64,000 nt of DNA. Source: Draconibacterium sediminis (lineage in GTDB: Bacteria; Bacteroidota; Bacteroidia; Bacteroidales; Prolixibacteraceae). Of the stretch, positions 8,871 through 17,249 are shown piece by piece. How positions within the stretch are numbered: the stretch's first letter is position 1; each line of letters opens with the position of its first letter. Location of the stretch: NCBI RefSeq assembly GCF_000949475.1, contig NZ_JRHC01000001.1, positions 2,170,001-2,234,000 on the forward strand. The letters run 5' to 3'. The notes under the pieces were generated by a model, which had not been told where the DNA came from, did not search any database, and saw nothing but the letters and a program-made list of their open reading frames with translations. A program made the translations under genes and the position numbers.

Positions 8871-10166
8871 ATGAATATAATTCAAATCATACCCGGATCA
8901 GGTGGCAGCTTTTATTGCGGTAATTGTCTGCGCGACAGCAAATATGTAGATGCCTTACGAAAACTGGATCATCAGGTGGTAAAAATCCCCATGTATTTGC
9001 CGCTTTTTTCCGATGAACACGACATCTCCGATATCCCGATTTTTTATGGGGCAATAAGTACTTATCTCAAGCAGGTTTATCCTTTTTTCAGAAAAGCACC
9101 GGCTTGGTTCGATAAGCTGCTGAATTCAAAACCCATGATGAAAATGGCTGCTTCTATGGCAGGTTCAACCCGTGCAAAAGGACTGGAAGATATGACCATT
9201 TCGATGTTACTGGGCGAACAGGGCGAGCAAAAGGAAGAGCTGGAAAAAATGGTTGATTGGATTGCTGAGCACTGCAAACCCGATGTTATCCATATTTCGA
9301 ATGCTTTGTTGCTTGGTTTGGCCAAACGTTTGAAAGAAAAGGTTGGTGTTCCGGTGGTTTGTTCGCTTCAGGATGAGGATGTTTGGGTTGATGCCATGCA
9401 ACCACAGTTTCAGCAGCCAATTTGGGATTTAATGCATGAACGTGCCGAAGATGTGGATGCGTTGGTTGCCGTCAGTAATTATTTTGCCGGTGAGATGAAA
9501 AAACGCATGCGCCTCGACGGTAAAAAGGTGCACACATTTTATCTGGGAGTTGATGTGGAGGATTATCCATACATCCCGGTTAAGGAGAAGCCGAAAAATG
9601 TTGGTTATATTTCGAGAATGTGCCACAAAGACGGTTTCGATATTGTGGTGGATGCTTTTATCGAATTGAAAAAGAAAGCCGGCTTTGAGGAGGTGAAACT
9701 GATTGCCACAGGAGGTTTGACCGGCGATGATAAAAAGTTTTTTAAAGAGCAAAAACAGAAGCTGAAAGAGGCTGGTTTATTGCATCAATTTGAGGTGGTG
9801 GAAGAGTTTGAAGGAGCTGCCCGTCACGAATTTTTTAAGCAGGTTTCTATGATCTCTGTCCCGGTTCGTATAGGCGAGGCATTCGGCATGTATTTACTTG
9901 AAGCAATGGCATCGGGAGTTCCGGTGGTGCAGCCTGCTTTGGGAGCATTTCCTGAGATTGTAGATGTTTCTGGTGGAGGACTGATTTATTCGCCAAATAC
10001 ACCTGAAAAATTAAGTGAAAGCTGGGCAGAACTATTAAATGATCCTGAAAAACTGGAAAAACTGAGCCTGGCCGGATACGAAGGAACCGGAAAGAATTTT
10101 AATATACATAACCATGCAGCCGAGATTGTTGAGCTGTACGAAACCCTTCGACTGCGCTCAGGGTGA
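8871..10166 (+). CDS. GT-B family 4 glycosyltransferase
   Basis: 431 aa. The N-terminus has a glycogen-synthase-like glycine-rich start (IIQIIPGSGGSFYCGNCLRD) and the C-terminal half a GT4 nucleotide-sugar motif (GEAFGMYLLEAMASGVPVVQP, in which the E-x7-E pattern is present). It would transfer a sugar from a nucleotide or phospho-donor; the acceptor is unknown. Oddly, the last residues (TLRLRSG and stop) are encoded by a palindromic repeat at 10145-10190, so the native C-terminus may have been replaced by repeat insertion. It sits just downstream of the second PQQ-like protein and may be co-transcribed. Confidence 0.8.
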   Translation: MNIIQIIPGSGGSFYCGNCLRDSKYVDALRKLDHQVVKIPMYLPLFSDEHDISDIPIFYGAISTYLKQVYPFFRKAPAWFDKLLNSKPMMKMAASMAGSTRAKGLEDMTISMLLGEQGEQKEELEKMVDWIAEHCKPDVIHISNALLLGLAKRLKEKVGVPVVCSLQDEDVWVDAMQPQFQQPIWDLMHERAEDVDALVAVSNYFAGEMKKRMRLDGKKVHTFYLGVDVEDYPYIPVKEKPKNVGYISRMCHKDGFDIVVDAFIELKKKAGFEEVKLIATGGLTGDDKKFFKEQKQKLKEAGLLHQFEVVEEFEGAARHEFFKQVSMISVPVRIGEAFGMYLLEAMASGVPVVQPALGAFPEIVDVSGGGLIYSPNTPEKLSESWAELLNDPEKLEKLSLAGYEGTGKNFNIHNHAAEIVELYETLRLRSG

Positions 10167-10190
10167 CGTCATCCTGAGCGGAGTCGAAGG
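10145..10190. repeat. Palindromic REP-like element, full copy
   Basis: A 46-bp near-perfect palindrome. The arms CCTTCGACTGCGCTCAGG and CCTGAGCGGAGTCGAAGG pair with very few mismatches around GTGACGTCAT. It overlaps the 3' end of the glycosyltransferase gene. A half copy is at 10551-10573 and a decayed one at 28764-28790. In RNA it would form a strong hairpin and could act as a transcription or mRNA-decay barrier. Confidence 0.85.
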
Positions 10191-10214
10191 ATGAATTCAA
10201 CCTAAAATATTTAT

Positions 10215-10541
10215 ATGAAAACATTCTATGTATATATTGTGAAATGCAGCGACGAAAGTTATTATGTTGGTGTTACGAATGATATAGAACGAAGGTTGGA
10301 GGAACATAATAAGGGGATATCTGCAAATAGTTATACCTATAAAAGAAGACCGGTAAAACTGGTTTTTTATGAAACCTATAATGATTTTCAAATTGCGGAG
10401 CAATGGGAAAAGAGACTGAAAGGTTGGTCAAGAAAGAAAAAGGAAGCATTGATTGAGAAAAACTGGAAGAAATTAAAAGAGTACTCTGCTTGCAGGAATG
10501 TGTCTCATTTTTCTAATTTTAAGGATAATAACACAAACTAA
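10215..10541 (+). CDS. GIY-YIG endonuclease domain protein
   Basis: 108 aa. The GIY-YIG core is visible: YVYIVKC (residues 5-11), SYYVGVTNDIERRLEEHNKG with the catalytic Arg, and E at WEKRLKGWSRKKK. The size and pattern match the small UPF0213/YhbQ-like group. These are predicted Mg-dependent nucleases of mostly unknown biological role. The gene is bracketed by two copies of the same palindromic repeat (10145-10190 and 10551-10573), which suggests movement or maintenance together with the repeat (inference). Confidence 0.85.
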   Translation: MKTFYVYIVKCSDESYYVGVTNDIERRLEEHNKGISANSYTYKRRPVKLVFYETYNDFQIAEQWEKRLKGWSRKKKEALIEKNWKKLKEYSACRNVSHFSNFKDNNTN

Positions 10542-10550
10542 ATACAACAC

Positions 10551-10573
10551 CCTTCGACTACGCTCAGGGTGAC
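10551..10573. repeat. REP-like element, half copy
   Basis: CCTTCGACTACGCTCAGG plus GTGAC matches the left arm of the palindrome at 10145-10190. It ends 6 bp before the ATG of the ABC ATPase gene at 10580, so it sits in that gene's translation-initiation region. Confidence 0.8.
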
Positions 10574-10579
10574 AATACT

Positions 10580-11257
10580 ATGCTATTACAACTAAAACAA
10601 ATTTCAAAAGGTTACGGAAAATCCGGCGCTCACAGCTTTCGTCCGGTATTAAAAGAGCTCGATCTTGAATTGGAGAAAGGACAAAAAGTGGCTATAATCG
10701 GACCAAGTGGATCAGGTAAAACAACTTTGCTGAATTTGGTGGGAGCACTGGATACACCCGATTCCGGTGAAGTCATGTTTAACGGTACCAACATTACCGG
10801 GTTTAACTCAACCCAACTGGCAGCCTTTCGCAACAAGAATCTCGGTTTTGTATTTCAATTGCACCATTTAATGCCGCAGTTGAGTTTGTGGGAAAATGTG
10901 TTGCTTCCGCTTTTACCACAGGGAAAAGTTACGAAGGAACAAAAGGACTGGGCAGAATACCTTATTAAAAAGGTTGGTATTTCAGATCAGCGTAATCAGA
11001 AACCATCAGAAATGTCGGGAGGTGAGTGTCAACGCACTGCTGTGGTTCGTGCGCTAATCAATAAACCTGAGTTGATTCTCGCCGATGAGCCAACCGGTGC
11101 ATTGGATGAGGGCAATGCCAATGCACTTTCTGAACTGCTTGTTCATCTCAGTGAAGAGGAAGGCGTAACGCTGGTTACAGTAACTCACTCAGCAGAGTTA
11201 GCCCAAAAAATGGATACAAAATATTTACTACGAAACGGTAAACTGGAAAAAGAATAA
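10580..11257 (+). CDS. ABC transporter ATP-binding protein (LolD/MacB type)
   Basis: 225 aa ATPase with Walker A GPSGSGKTT (residues about 41-49), Q-loop region FVFQLHHLMPQ, signature MSGGECQRTAVVRAL, Walker B LILADEPTGALDE and the H-loop VTHS. It matches the FtsE/LolD/MacB class that powers mechanotransmission rather than substrate translocation. The FtsX-like permease follows directly, so the two form one transporter. A likely role is lipoprotein or peptide export across the envelope; the substrate is unknown. No good Shine-Dalgarno is visible because the upstream bases belong to the repeat. Confidence 0.92.
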   Translation: MLLQLKQISKGYGKSGAHSFRPVLKELDLELEKGQKVAIIGPSGSGKTTLLNLVGALDTPDSGEVMFNGTNITGFNSTQLAAFRNKNLGFVFQLHHLMPQLSLWENVLLPLLPQGKVTKEQKDWAEYLIKKVGISDQRNQKPSEMSGGECQRTAVVRALINKPELILADEPTGALDEGNANALSELLVHLSEEEGVTLVTVTHSAELAQKMDTKYLLRNGKLEKE

Positions 11258-11258
11258 T

Positions 11259-11297
11259 CTCCCCTTTGAGGGGAGTACGGCAAAGCCGGGAGGGGTG
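11259..11297. repeat. Hairpin repeat that also supplies a ribosome-binding site
   Basis: CTCCCCTTTGAGGGGAG forms a hairpin (11259-11275), followed by CGGCAAAGCCG, another small hairpin, and GGGAGGGGTG, which lies directly before the ATG of the permease at 11301. It has the look of a dispersed Bacteroidota intergenic element. The purine-rich tail is the only Shine-Dalgarno-like sequence for the permease. Confidence 0.6.
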
Positions 11298-11300
11298 ATT

Positions 11301-14300
11301 ATGACCAAATTTCAATACATAATAAAATCTTTTCTTCACTATTTTAAAGCCAACTTGTTGGTGGCAATTGGTGTGGCTATCAGCACGATGGTTTTAACCG
11401 GCTCGCTTGTGATTGGCGATTCGGTAAGGCACAGTTTAACCCAGGCAACCTTTTATCGTTTGGGCGAAACAACGCATTTGGTTGCGGTAAAAGAGCGCTA
11501 TTTTCGTCAGGAAATGGCTGCGGAGATGGAAACTGCAAATCCTGATCTGAAAGCTACTTCGGTGCTTTTATTGGAGGGAATGGCTGTAGCTGATGGTGGT
11601 CTGGAACGAGCGAATAAAGTTCAGGTGGTTGGCGTTAATACCGATTTTGAGGAGATCGCAAACACACCGTTTTTTGCAGAATTACAAAATAACGAAATTG
11701 CCATAAGTGAAAACCTGGCAGAGCGTCTGCAAAAAGGTGCCGGCGATAATATCCTGGTTCGTATAAAGAAAGCCAGTTTAATTCCTATGAACGCTCCCTT
11801 TGTATCGGCTGAAGAAACAAGTGTGGCCTTACGCGCAACCATAAAAAAAGTGGTTGGCAAAGAGGAGTTGGGGCGTTTTAGTTTGAAAAACTCGCAGACG
11901 GCACCATACAATATTTTTATGTCGATTGAACGTCTCAACCGATTAATGGAATTTGAAGGAAAGGCGAACCAGATCCTGGTTTCTACAGAGCTGGAAACAG
12001 AAGTGGTTTCTGAAGTAGTGAATACCTGTTTAACGCCCGCTGATGCAGGATTAACGTTGAAGAAATTAGATAATGGACGAGAGGTGGAAATTTCTACCGA
12101 GCGGGTTTTTATGGAGCCAAAAATTTCGGATCTGCTTGGAAGTTTGCCAGGCGCAGATATGATTTTGACCTACTTTGTAAACGCAATCGACCATAATCAA
12201 TCTTCGGTTCCCTATTCATTTGTGTCATCGGTGAACGATCCAAAACTGACTCCAAATGAGATAATTTTGAACCGTTGGGCGGCAGATGATTTTAATGCGA
12301 ACATAGGAGATACCATTCGTTTGCAGTATTTTGAGATTGGCCCTTTGCGCCAGTTGGTGAATAGGGAAGCAGCCTTTGTTTTAAAGGAGATTGTTCCAAT
12401 GGATTCTCCATTGGCAGATCCAACGCGTGTGCCTCATTTGCCTGGATTATCCGATGCCGGTCATTGCCGTGAATGGGAAGCCGGTGTACCTATAAATTTG
12501 GATGCTATCCGCGAAAAAGACGAAAAATACTGGGACGACAACAAAGGCACACCAAAGGCTTTTATTTCAACAGAAAGTGCTTTGCGGTTGTGGTCCAATC
12601 GTTTTGGTGACTACACGGCTGTGCGCTTTCCCGCCGAAACATTTAGTGAGGATGCATATAAAAAGGAATTTGCTGCAGCTATTTCGCCGGCGGATTTGGG
12701 AATGATCGTTGAACCAATTCGTGAACAGGGAGTGCACGCTGCTCAAAACGGTACCGATTTTAGCGGACTGTTCATTGGTTTAAGCTTTTTTATCCTGGTT
12801 GCTTCAATAATTCTAACGGCATTGCTTTTCCGTTTGAATCTTGAAAGCCGTTCAACACAAATCGGGCTACTTGTCGCTCTTGGATTTCAGCAAAAACAAA
12901 TCCGAAGTTTCTACCTGTACGAAGGTTTTGTGGTTTCGCTGTTTGGAGGAGTTGTTGGATTGGTGATTTCCTATTTTTATACCACGCTGGTTTTCCGCAT
13001 ATTAAATTCGTTGTGGTTCGACATTGTTCGTACCAATGTGCTCGAAATTCAATTGTTGCCATCTACATTGCTAATCGGATTAGTTATCAGTTTGGTGGTT
13101 TCGTTGGGTGCCATTGCCATTTCATTACGTCGCTTTCAAAAACAAAAAGCTGTTGAATTGCAAAAGCAGATAGCGGTTAAAGAAAGCCACCTGAAAACAC
13201 GTCTGCTGAATGGTGTGTTGTGGGGAGCATTAGCAATGTCGGTTGTAGTTTTTGTTATGCAATTGTTTGCCAAACAAGCCGATGCATCCATGTTTTTTAT
13301 GTCTGGCGGATTAATGTTGCTTGGATTGTTATTGCTGTTCAGAAAGTTGTTGCAAAATCGGGAAGCTAAAAAATCCCGCGAATTTCAGTTTAGTCAGTTG
13401 TCTGCCATAAATCTTACCCGAAATATCAGTCGGTCGACTACCATTGTTACGCTTTTTGCTTTGGGAACATTTATCGTTATTTCAACGGGTTCGTACAAAA
13501 TGGATTTGATAGCCGGCGCGAACAAACAAACAAGTGGCACCGGTGGCTTTTTGTATTTTGCCGAAACTACTATGCCCGTTCTTTTTGATATTAACAACGA
13601 GGCAAAGAGGGCAGAAGAAGGAATTTACGAAGACTTTGATGTGGTGCAGTTCCGCAAAGTGGATGGCGACGATGCAAGTTGCCTGAACCTGAATCGTATT
13701 GCACAGCCTGCAATTCTCGGTGTTGATGCAGAAAACCTGGCCGGCCGGTTTGATTTTGCTGCAAAAATGAAAAGTTTGGAAGTTGATCCATGGCTAAGTA
13801 TGGAAAAGGATTTTGACGATGGGACTATTCCAGCCATAGCCGATCAAACGGTTATTCAGTGGGGACTCGGCATGAAAGTGGGTGATGTTTTATTGTACCA
13901 GAATGAACTGGGCGATACCCTAAAGTTGAAGCTGATCGCCGGAACAAAACCATCTGTTTTTCAGGGTTATGTTATTATTTCGAACAAACATTTTCTAAAA
14001 AACTACCCAAGCAGTTCAGGATCGAATATATTTTTGGTGGATGGTGATGCCGAAAATGAAGTAGCGATCGGCGACGAGTTGCAATCGGTATTCCGTGATT
14101 ATGGATGGGAAATGGAAAGTGCGGCAAAACGATTGGTTGAGTTTTATTCTGTAACCAACACCTATTTATCGATATTTCTGGCACTTGGTGCTTTGGGATT
14201 AATTCTCGGAACCATTGGGCTGGCTGTTATTCTGGCCCGAACCATTTTAGAGCGTCGGCGGGAAATTGCATTGATGCAGGCCATTGGATTTACAAAAAAC

Positions 14301-14543
14301 TCCGTATTTGAATTGTTGAGAAATGAATATTTGTTGCTGCTGGTGTCAGGCGTTTTGCTTGGTTTTGTTACAGCCGTTGTGGCAACTTTACCGGCATTTT
14401 TGTCTACCAATACCGATGCTTCATTTTCAACAGTAGCAATTGTTTTAGCGCTGATTCTTGTGAACGGAGTGATTTGGATTACCGGATTAAGCTGGTTTTC
14501 GCTGCAAAAGAAATCGCTGATCAATGATCTTAAAACAGAATAG
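11301..14543 (+). CDS. Large FtsX-domain ABC permease
   Basis: About 1080 aa. One membrane helix lies at residues 15-40 after a MTKFQYIIKSF start. A long extracytoplasmic region follows, then a first FtsX-type three-helix block (about residues 490-620), a pair of helices (about 635-690), a second extracytoplasmic domain, and a final FtsX block (about 950-1075) containing ARTILERRREIALMQAIGF, the cytoplasmic coupling motif. This is a fused two-FtsX permease that pairs with the ATPase at 10580. The ATG at 11301 is preferred over the in-frame GTG at 11295 because it sits at normal distance from GGGAGGGG. The function class is lipoprotein or macrolide-type mechanotransmission; the substrate is unknown. 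Confidence 0.88.
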   Translation: MTKFQYIIKSFLHYFKANLLVAIGVAISTMVLTGSLVIGDSVRHSLTQATFYRLGETTHLVAVKERYFRQEMAAEMETANPDLKATSVLLLEGMAVADGGLERANKVQVVGVNTDFEEIANTPFFAELQNNEIAISENLAERLQKGAGDNILVRIKKASLIPMNAPFVSAEETSVALRATIKKVVGKEELGRFSLKNSQTAPYNIFMSIERLNRLMEFEGKANQILVSTELETEVVSEVVNTCLTPADAGLTLKKLDNGREVEISTERVFMEPKISDLLGSLPGADMILTYFVNAIDHNQSSVPYSFVSSVNDPKLTPNEIILNRWAADDFNANIGDTIRLQYFEIGPLRQLVNREAAFVLKEIVPMDSPLADPTRVPHLPGLSDAGHCREWEAGVPINLDAIREKDEKYWDDNKGTPKAFISTESALRLWSNRFGDYTAVRFPAETFSEDAYKKEFAAAISPADLGMIVEPIREQGVHAAQNGTDFSGLFIGLSFFILVASIILTALLFRLNLESRSTQIGLLVALGFQQKQIRSFYLYEGFVVSLFGGVVGLVISYFYTTLVFRILNSLWFDIVRTNVLEIQLLPSTLLIGLVISLVVSLGAIAISLRRFQKQKAVELQKQIAVKESHLKTRLLNGVLWGALAMSVVVFVMQLFAKQADASMFFMSGGLMLLGLLLLFRKLLQNREAKKSREFQFSQLSAINLTRNISRSTTIVTLFALGTFIVISTGSYKMDLIAGANKQTSGTGGFLYFAETTMPVLFDINNEAKRAEEGIYEDFDVVQFRKVDGDDASCLNLNRIAQPAILGVDAENLAGRFDFAAKMKSLEVDPWLSMEKDFDDGTIPAIADQTVIQWGLGMKVGDVLLYQNELGDTLKLKLIAGTKPSVFQGYVIISNKHFLKNYPSSSGSNIFLVDGDAENEVAIGDELQSVFRDYGWEMESAAKRLVEFYSVTNTYLSIFLALGALGLILGTIGLAVILARTILERRREIALMQAIGFTKNSVFELLRNEYLLLLVSGVLLGFVTAVVATLPAFLSTNTDASFSTVAIVLALILVNGVIWITGLSWFSLQKKSLINDLKTE

Positions 14544-14657
14544 TTAGGGCGGAAAGTTACAATTTCGAGCTGGGAAATAATCGGTTTTTCGTTTAATGTA
14601 AACAAATTGTTGTATTGCACTTTTCATTAAAACCTTTCAGAATGAGCATTTGTTGCA

Positions 14658-15977
14658 GTGGTAAAAGTTACAGAAATGCCAGTAAATATACCCGAGACAG
14701 CTCAGAAGAGAGTCGTAATTATAGGAGCCGGTTTTGCCGGATTGCGTTTAGCCCGTAAATTATTTAAACACAATTTTCAGGTAGTACTGATTGATCGGAA
14801 TAACTACCATCAGTTTCAGCCGCTGTTTTACCAGGTGGCAACATCGGGGCTGGAGCCAAGTTCAATTTCATTTCCGCTGCGAAAAGTATTTCAGAAATCA
14901 GAGAATGTATTTATTCGGATTGCCGAAGTTAGAAGAATCATGTCTGAAAAGAAGTTGATTGACACAACATTGGGCACAGTTTGGTACGATTACCTGATAA
15001 TTGCAACCGGAGCCACCACCAATTTTTTTGGAATGGAAAGTTTTGAAACCAACAGTATTCCAATGAAATCGGTTTCTGAAGCTTTGTTTTTACGTAATAC
15101 TTTGCTCGAGAATTTTGAAAAAGCAGTTACCATTCGCGATGAGGAAGAAGTTAGGCGTCTGCTAAATATTGTGGTAGTTGGCGGTGGCCCGACTGGCGTG
15201 GAGGTTTGTGGTGCGCTGGCAGAAATGAAAAAGTTTGTTTTGCCAAAAGATTACCCCGAGCTTGATTTTAACCTGATGAATATAACGCTGGTGGAAGCGA
15301 ATACTCATTTATTGGCAGGAATGACGGAGGTAGCGGGCAAAAAAGCTCTTGATTATCTTGCCAATCTGGGGGTTGAAGTAAAACTGAAACACAAGGTTGA
15401 AAAATACGATGGAAACACGGTTGAGCTGGAAGATCAGGAAAATCTTGAAACGAGGTCGCTTATTTGGGCGGCGGGCGTAAAAGGACAAATGCCCTCCGGA
15501 ATTAAAAAAGAAAATGTGGTTCGTGGAAATCGTATAAAAGTAGATGCTTATAACCGGATTGATGGCTGCGAAAATATTTTTGCCATTGGCGATATTGCCT
15601 ACATGGAAACAAAGGCTTATCCGCAAGGGCATCCTCAGGTGGCACAGGTGGCATTGCAACAGGCCAATTGTCTGGCTGAAAACCTGAAGAAGATGCAGAG
15701 GAAAAAGGATCTGGTTCCGTTTAAATATCGCGATAAGGGATCAATGGCAACTGTTGGAAGAAACAGGGCAGTGGTTGACCTGCCTCATTTGCGTTTTGCC
15801 GGATTCCCTGCCTGGCTGGTGTGGATGTTTGTGCATTTAATGTCGATAGTGGGCGTAAAAAACCGACTGGTAATATTTATTAACTGGTTATGGAATTATA
15901 TGACTTACGACCAGTCGCTTCGTCTGATTATCCGGCCTTCTGCTAAAAGTGTTGAGTGGCAAAAACGTCAGAAATAG
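14658..15977 (+). CDS. ndh: Type II NADH dehydrogenase (NDH-2)
   Basis: About 439 aa FAD-dependent pyridine nucleotide-disulfide oxidoreductase. The FAD motif VVIIGAGFAGLRLA is near residue 18 and the NAD motif VVVGGGPTGVEVCGAL near 173; QPLFYQVATSGLEP and FAIGDIAYM are NDH-2 family signatures. The hydrophobic or amphipathic C-terminus (about 385-425) would attach it to the membrane, where it oxidises NADH and reduces menaquinone without pumping protons. The GTG at 14658 gives the longest form; the ATG at 14676 (MPVNIPETAQ) is an equally plausible start. The gene stands alone between the permease and the convergent toxin gene. Confidence 0.9.
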   Translation: MVKVTEMPVNIPETAQKRVVIIGAGFAGLRLARKLFKHNFQVVLIDRNNYHQFQPLFYQVATSGLEPSSISFPLRKVFQKSENVFIRIAEVRRIMSEKKLIDTTLGTVWYDYLIIATGATTNFFGMESFETNSIPMKSVSEALFLRNTLLENFEKAVTIRDEEEVRRLLNIVVVGGGPTGVEVCGALAEMKKFVLPKDYPELDFNLMNITLVEANTHLLAGMTEVAGKKALDYLANLGVEVKLKHKVEKYDGNTVELEDQENLETRSLIWAAGVKGQMPSGIKKENVVRGNRIKVDAYNRIDGCENIFAIGDIAYMETKAYPQGHPQVAQVALQQANCLAENLKKMQRKKDLVPFKYRDKGSMATVGRNRAVVDLPHLRFAGFPAWLVWMFVHLMSIVGVKNRLVIFINWLWNYMTYDQSLRLIIRPSAKSVEWQKRQK

Positions 15978-16050
15978 GTGTGTTTTTATATGAAGAATTA
16001 GGCGATGAGGGATAAATGTTAAAGAGAATGTAGCGCTTGTAATTTGGCCG

Positions 16051-16383
16051 CTAATACCTCAATATGTCCGTCAAACCTGTCTTTAGTTCTTCCAGTTGTT
16101 TTTCAGTAATTTCTCCAATCTTTTTGATCAGTCGTTCTTTTGAAAGTGAGCGTATATGAAAAGTTAATACTTCAGATTTTGCCGTTAATCCGTTTGTTGA
16201 ATTTGGTTTCAATACTATATTTCCTTTGTAGCCTTTAATTTTTGTAGTTAGCGGACATGTAATTACAATTGGCATGTAGTCGTTTAAAACATTGCCACTA
16301 ATAATAACAACCGGGCGCATTCCTCTTTGCTCGCTGCCTTTTACCGGATTTAAATCGGTAATCCAGATTTCACGCTGTTTCAT
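16051..16383 (-). CDS. MazF/PemK-family toxin
   Basis: 110 aa from the ATG at 16383 (MKQREIWITDLNP). The start is typical of PemK/MazF ribonucleases, and GSEQRGMRPVVIISGN and VITCPLTTKI match the conserved core strands. It overlaps the end of the antitoxin gene by 14 bp, the usual arrangement for translational coupling. A longer in-frame form upstream would start inside the antitoxin and is unlikely. Predicted activity is sequence-specific mRNA cleavage, blocked by the upstream partner. It is convergent with the ndh gene. Confidence 0.88.
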   Translation of the reverse strand: MKQREIWITDLNPVKGSEQRGMRPVVIISGNVLNDYMPIVITCPLTTKIKGYKGNIVLKPNSTNGLTAKSEVLTFHIRSLSKERLIKKIGEITEKQLEELKTGLTDILRY

Positions 16384-16612
16384 TGCCCAGTTGTTTAAAA
16401 TAATCTTCCATTCCTTCTTCAGCAATCTCTAGTATGTCTTCGTCTTGCGTTGCTTGTTTGTACGATTTTATGTATTCAGCACGATTGAGTTGATCAAGGT
16501 AGATTTGCAGTGCTTTCTCAATAATTTTATTCTTGGGCATCGAAAGTTTTTGCGCCATTTCGTTTAAACGTAGCAAAATATCGTCGGGTAAAGTACTGGT
16601 GAAAGTTGCCAT
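16370..16612 (-). CDS. Ribbon-helix-helix antitoxin
   Basis: 80 aa from the ATG at 16612 (MATFTSTLPDDILLRL). The N-terminus has a ribbon-helix-helix pattern (beta strand FTSTLP, then two helices with MPKNKIIEKALQIYLDQ), and the acidic C-terminal tail (DEDILEIAEEGMEDYF) would cover the toxin. It immediately precedes and overlaps the MazF-like gene. The start at 16612 is preferred over an upstream in-frame ATG (16642), because that one falls within the promoter/operator palindrome. Confidence 0.85.
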   Translation of the reverse strand: MATFTSTLPDDILLRLNEMAQKLSMPKNKIIEKALQIYLDQLNRAEYIKSYKQATQDEDILEIAEEGMEDYFKQLGNETA

Positions 16613-16628
16613 TGCTTGCTGATTTATA

Positions 16629-16643
16629 TTTGTAAAATACAAA
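16629..16643. promoter_or_regulatory. Palindromic operator candidate of the toxin-antitoxin pair
   Basis: TTTGTAAAATACAAA is a perfect 6-bp inverted repeat with 3-bp spacer, 17 bp upstream of the antitoxin ATG. On the minus strand the TATATTTG at its upstream side fits the TAnnTTTG -7 box. Autorepression by the ribbon-helix-helix antitoxin is the expected use (inference). Confidence 0.6.
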
Positions 16644-16679
16644 TATATAATAAAAATATATTAGAGCAGTAAATAGTGT

Positions 16680-16687
16680 TATCTTTG
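16680..16687 (+). promoter_or_regulatory. -7 promoter box of guaD (TATCTTTG)
   Basis: TATCTTTG matches the Bacteroidota TAnnTTTG -7 consensus and lies 23 bp before the guanine deaminase ATG. The divergent antitoxin promoter lies just upstream. Confidence 0.6.
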
Positions 16688-16710
16688 TGTGACGATATAA
16701 ATGTTAGACC

Positions 16711-17184
16711 ATGGATAAACAAGAAATATTTATGCGGGCGGCAATTACGCTTGCACAACAGGGGATGGACGGTAATCATGGTGGCCCGTTTGGTGCCGTA
16801 GTGGTAAAGGATAATAAAATCATCGGAAAAGGATACAATCAGGTAACTTCATCAAACGACCCCACTGCACATGCCGAAGTAGTTGCGATACGGGAAGCGT
16901 GTAAGGTTTTAAATACCTTTCAGTTGGAAGGATGTACGATTTATACCTCGTGCGAGCCTTGCCCGATGTGTTTAGGCGCCATTTACTGGGCGCGCCCCGA
17001 TAAGGTTGTTTTTGGAGCAACAAAACAGGATGCGGCAAGTGCACAATTTGACGATCAGTTTATTTACGATGAGCTGGAGACGGAGCTGAGTCGGCGCCAC
17101 ATTCAGTTTGAGAATATGATGCGCGATGAAGCCCGGGAGGTTTTTGACGCATGGAATAAAAAGGAGGATAAAAAGGAATATTAA
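16711..17184 (+). CDS. guaD: Guanine deaminase
   Basis: 157 aa of the cytidine-deaminase fold. The zinc motifs are HAEV (residues about 52-55, catalytic Glu) and PCPMC in YTSCEPCPMCLGAIYWARP. GGPFGAVVVKD, SSNDPTAHAEV and the KKEY terminus closely resemble Bacillus GuaD, which deaminates guanine to xanthine, rather than TadA. It stands between the toxin-antitoxin pair and a regulator and probably has its own promoter. Confidence 0.9.
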   Translation: MDKQEIFMRAAITLAQQGMDGNHGGPFGAVVVKDNKIIGKGYNQVTSSNDPTAHAEVVAIREACKVLNTFQLEGCTIYTSCEPCPMCLGAIYWARPDKVVFGATKQDAASAQFDDQFIYDELETELSRRHIQFENMMRDEAREVFDAWNKKEDKKEY

Positions 17185-17249
17185 CTGCGAACTTCATTAG
17201 AAGAACTTTGTAAAAATCCACTCGACAATATTTTTCTTATTTTTATTGC

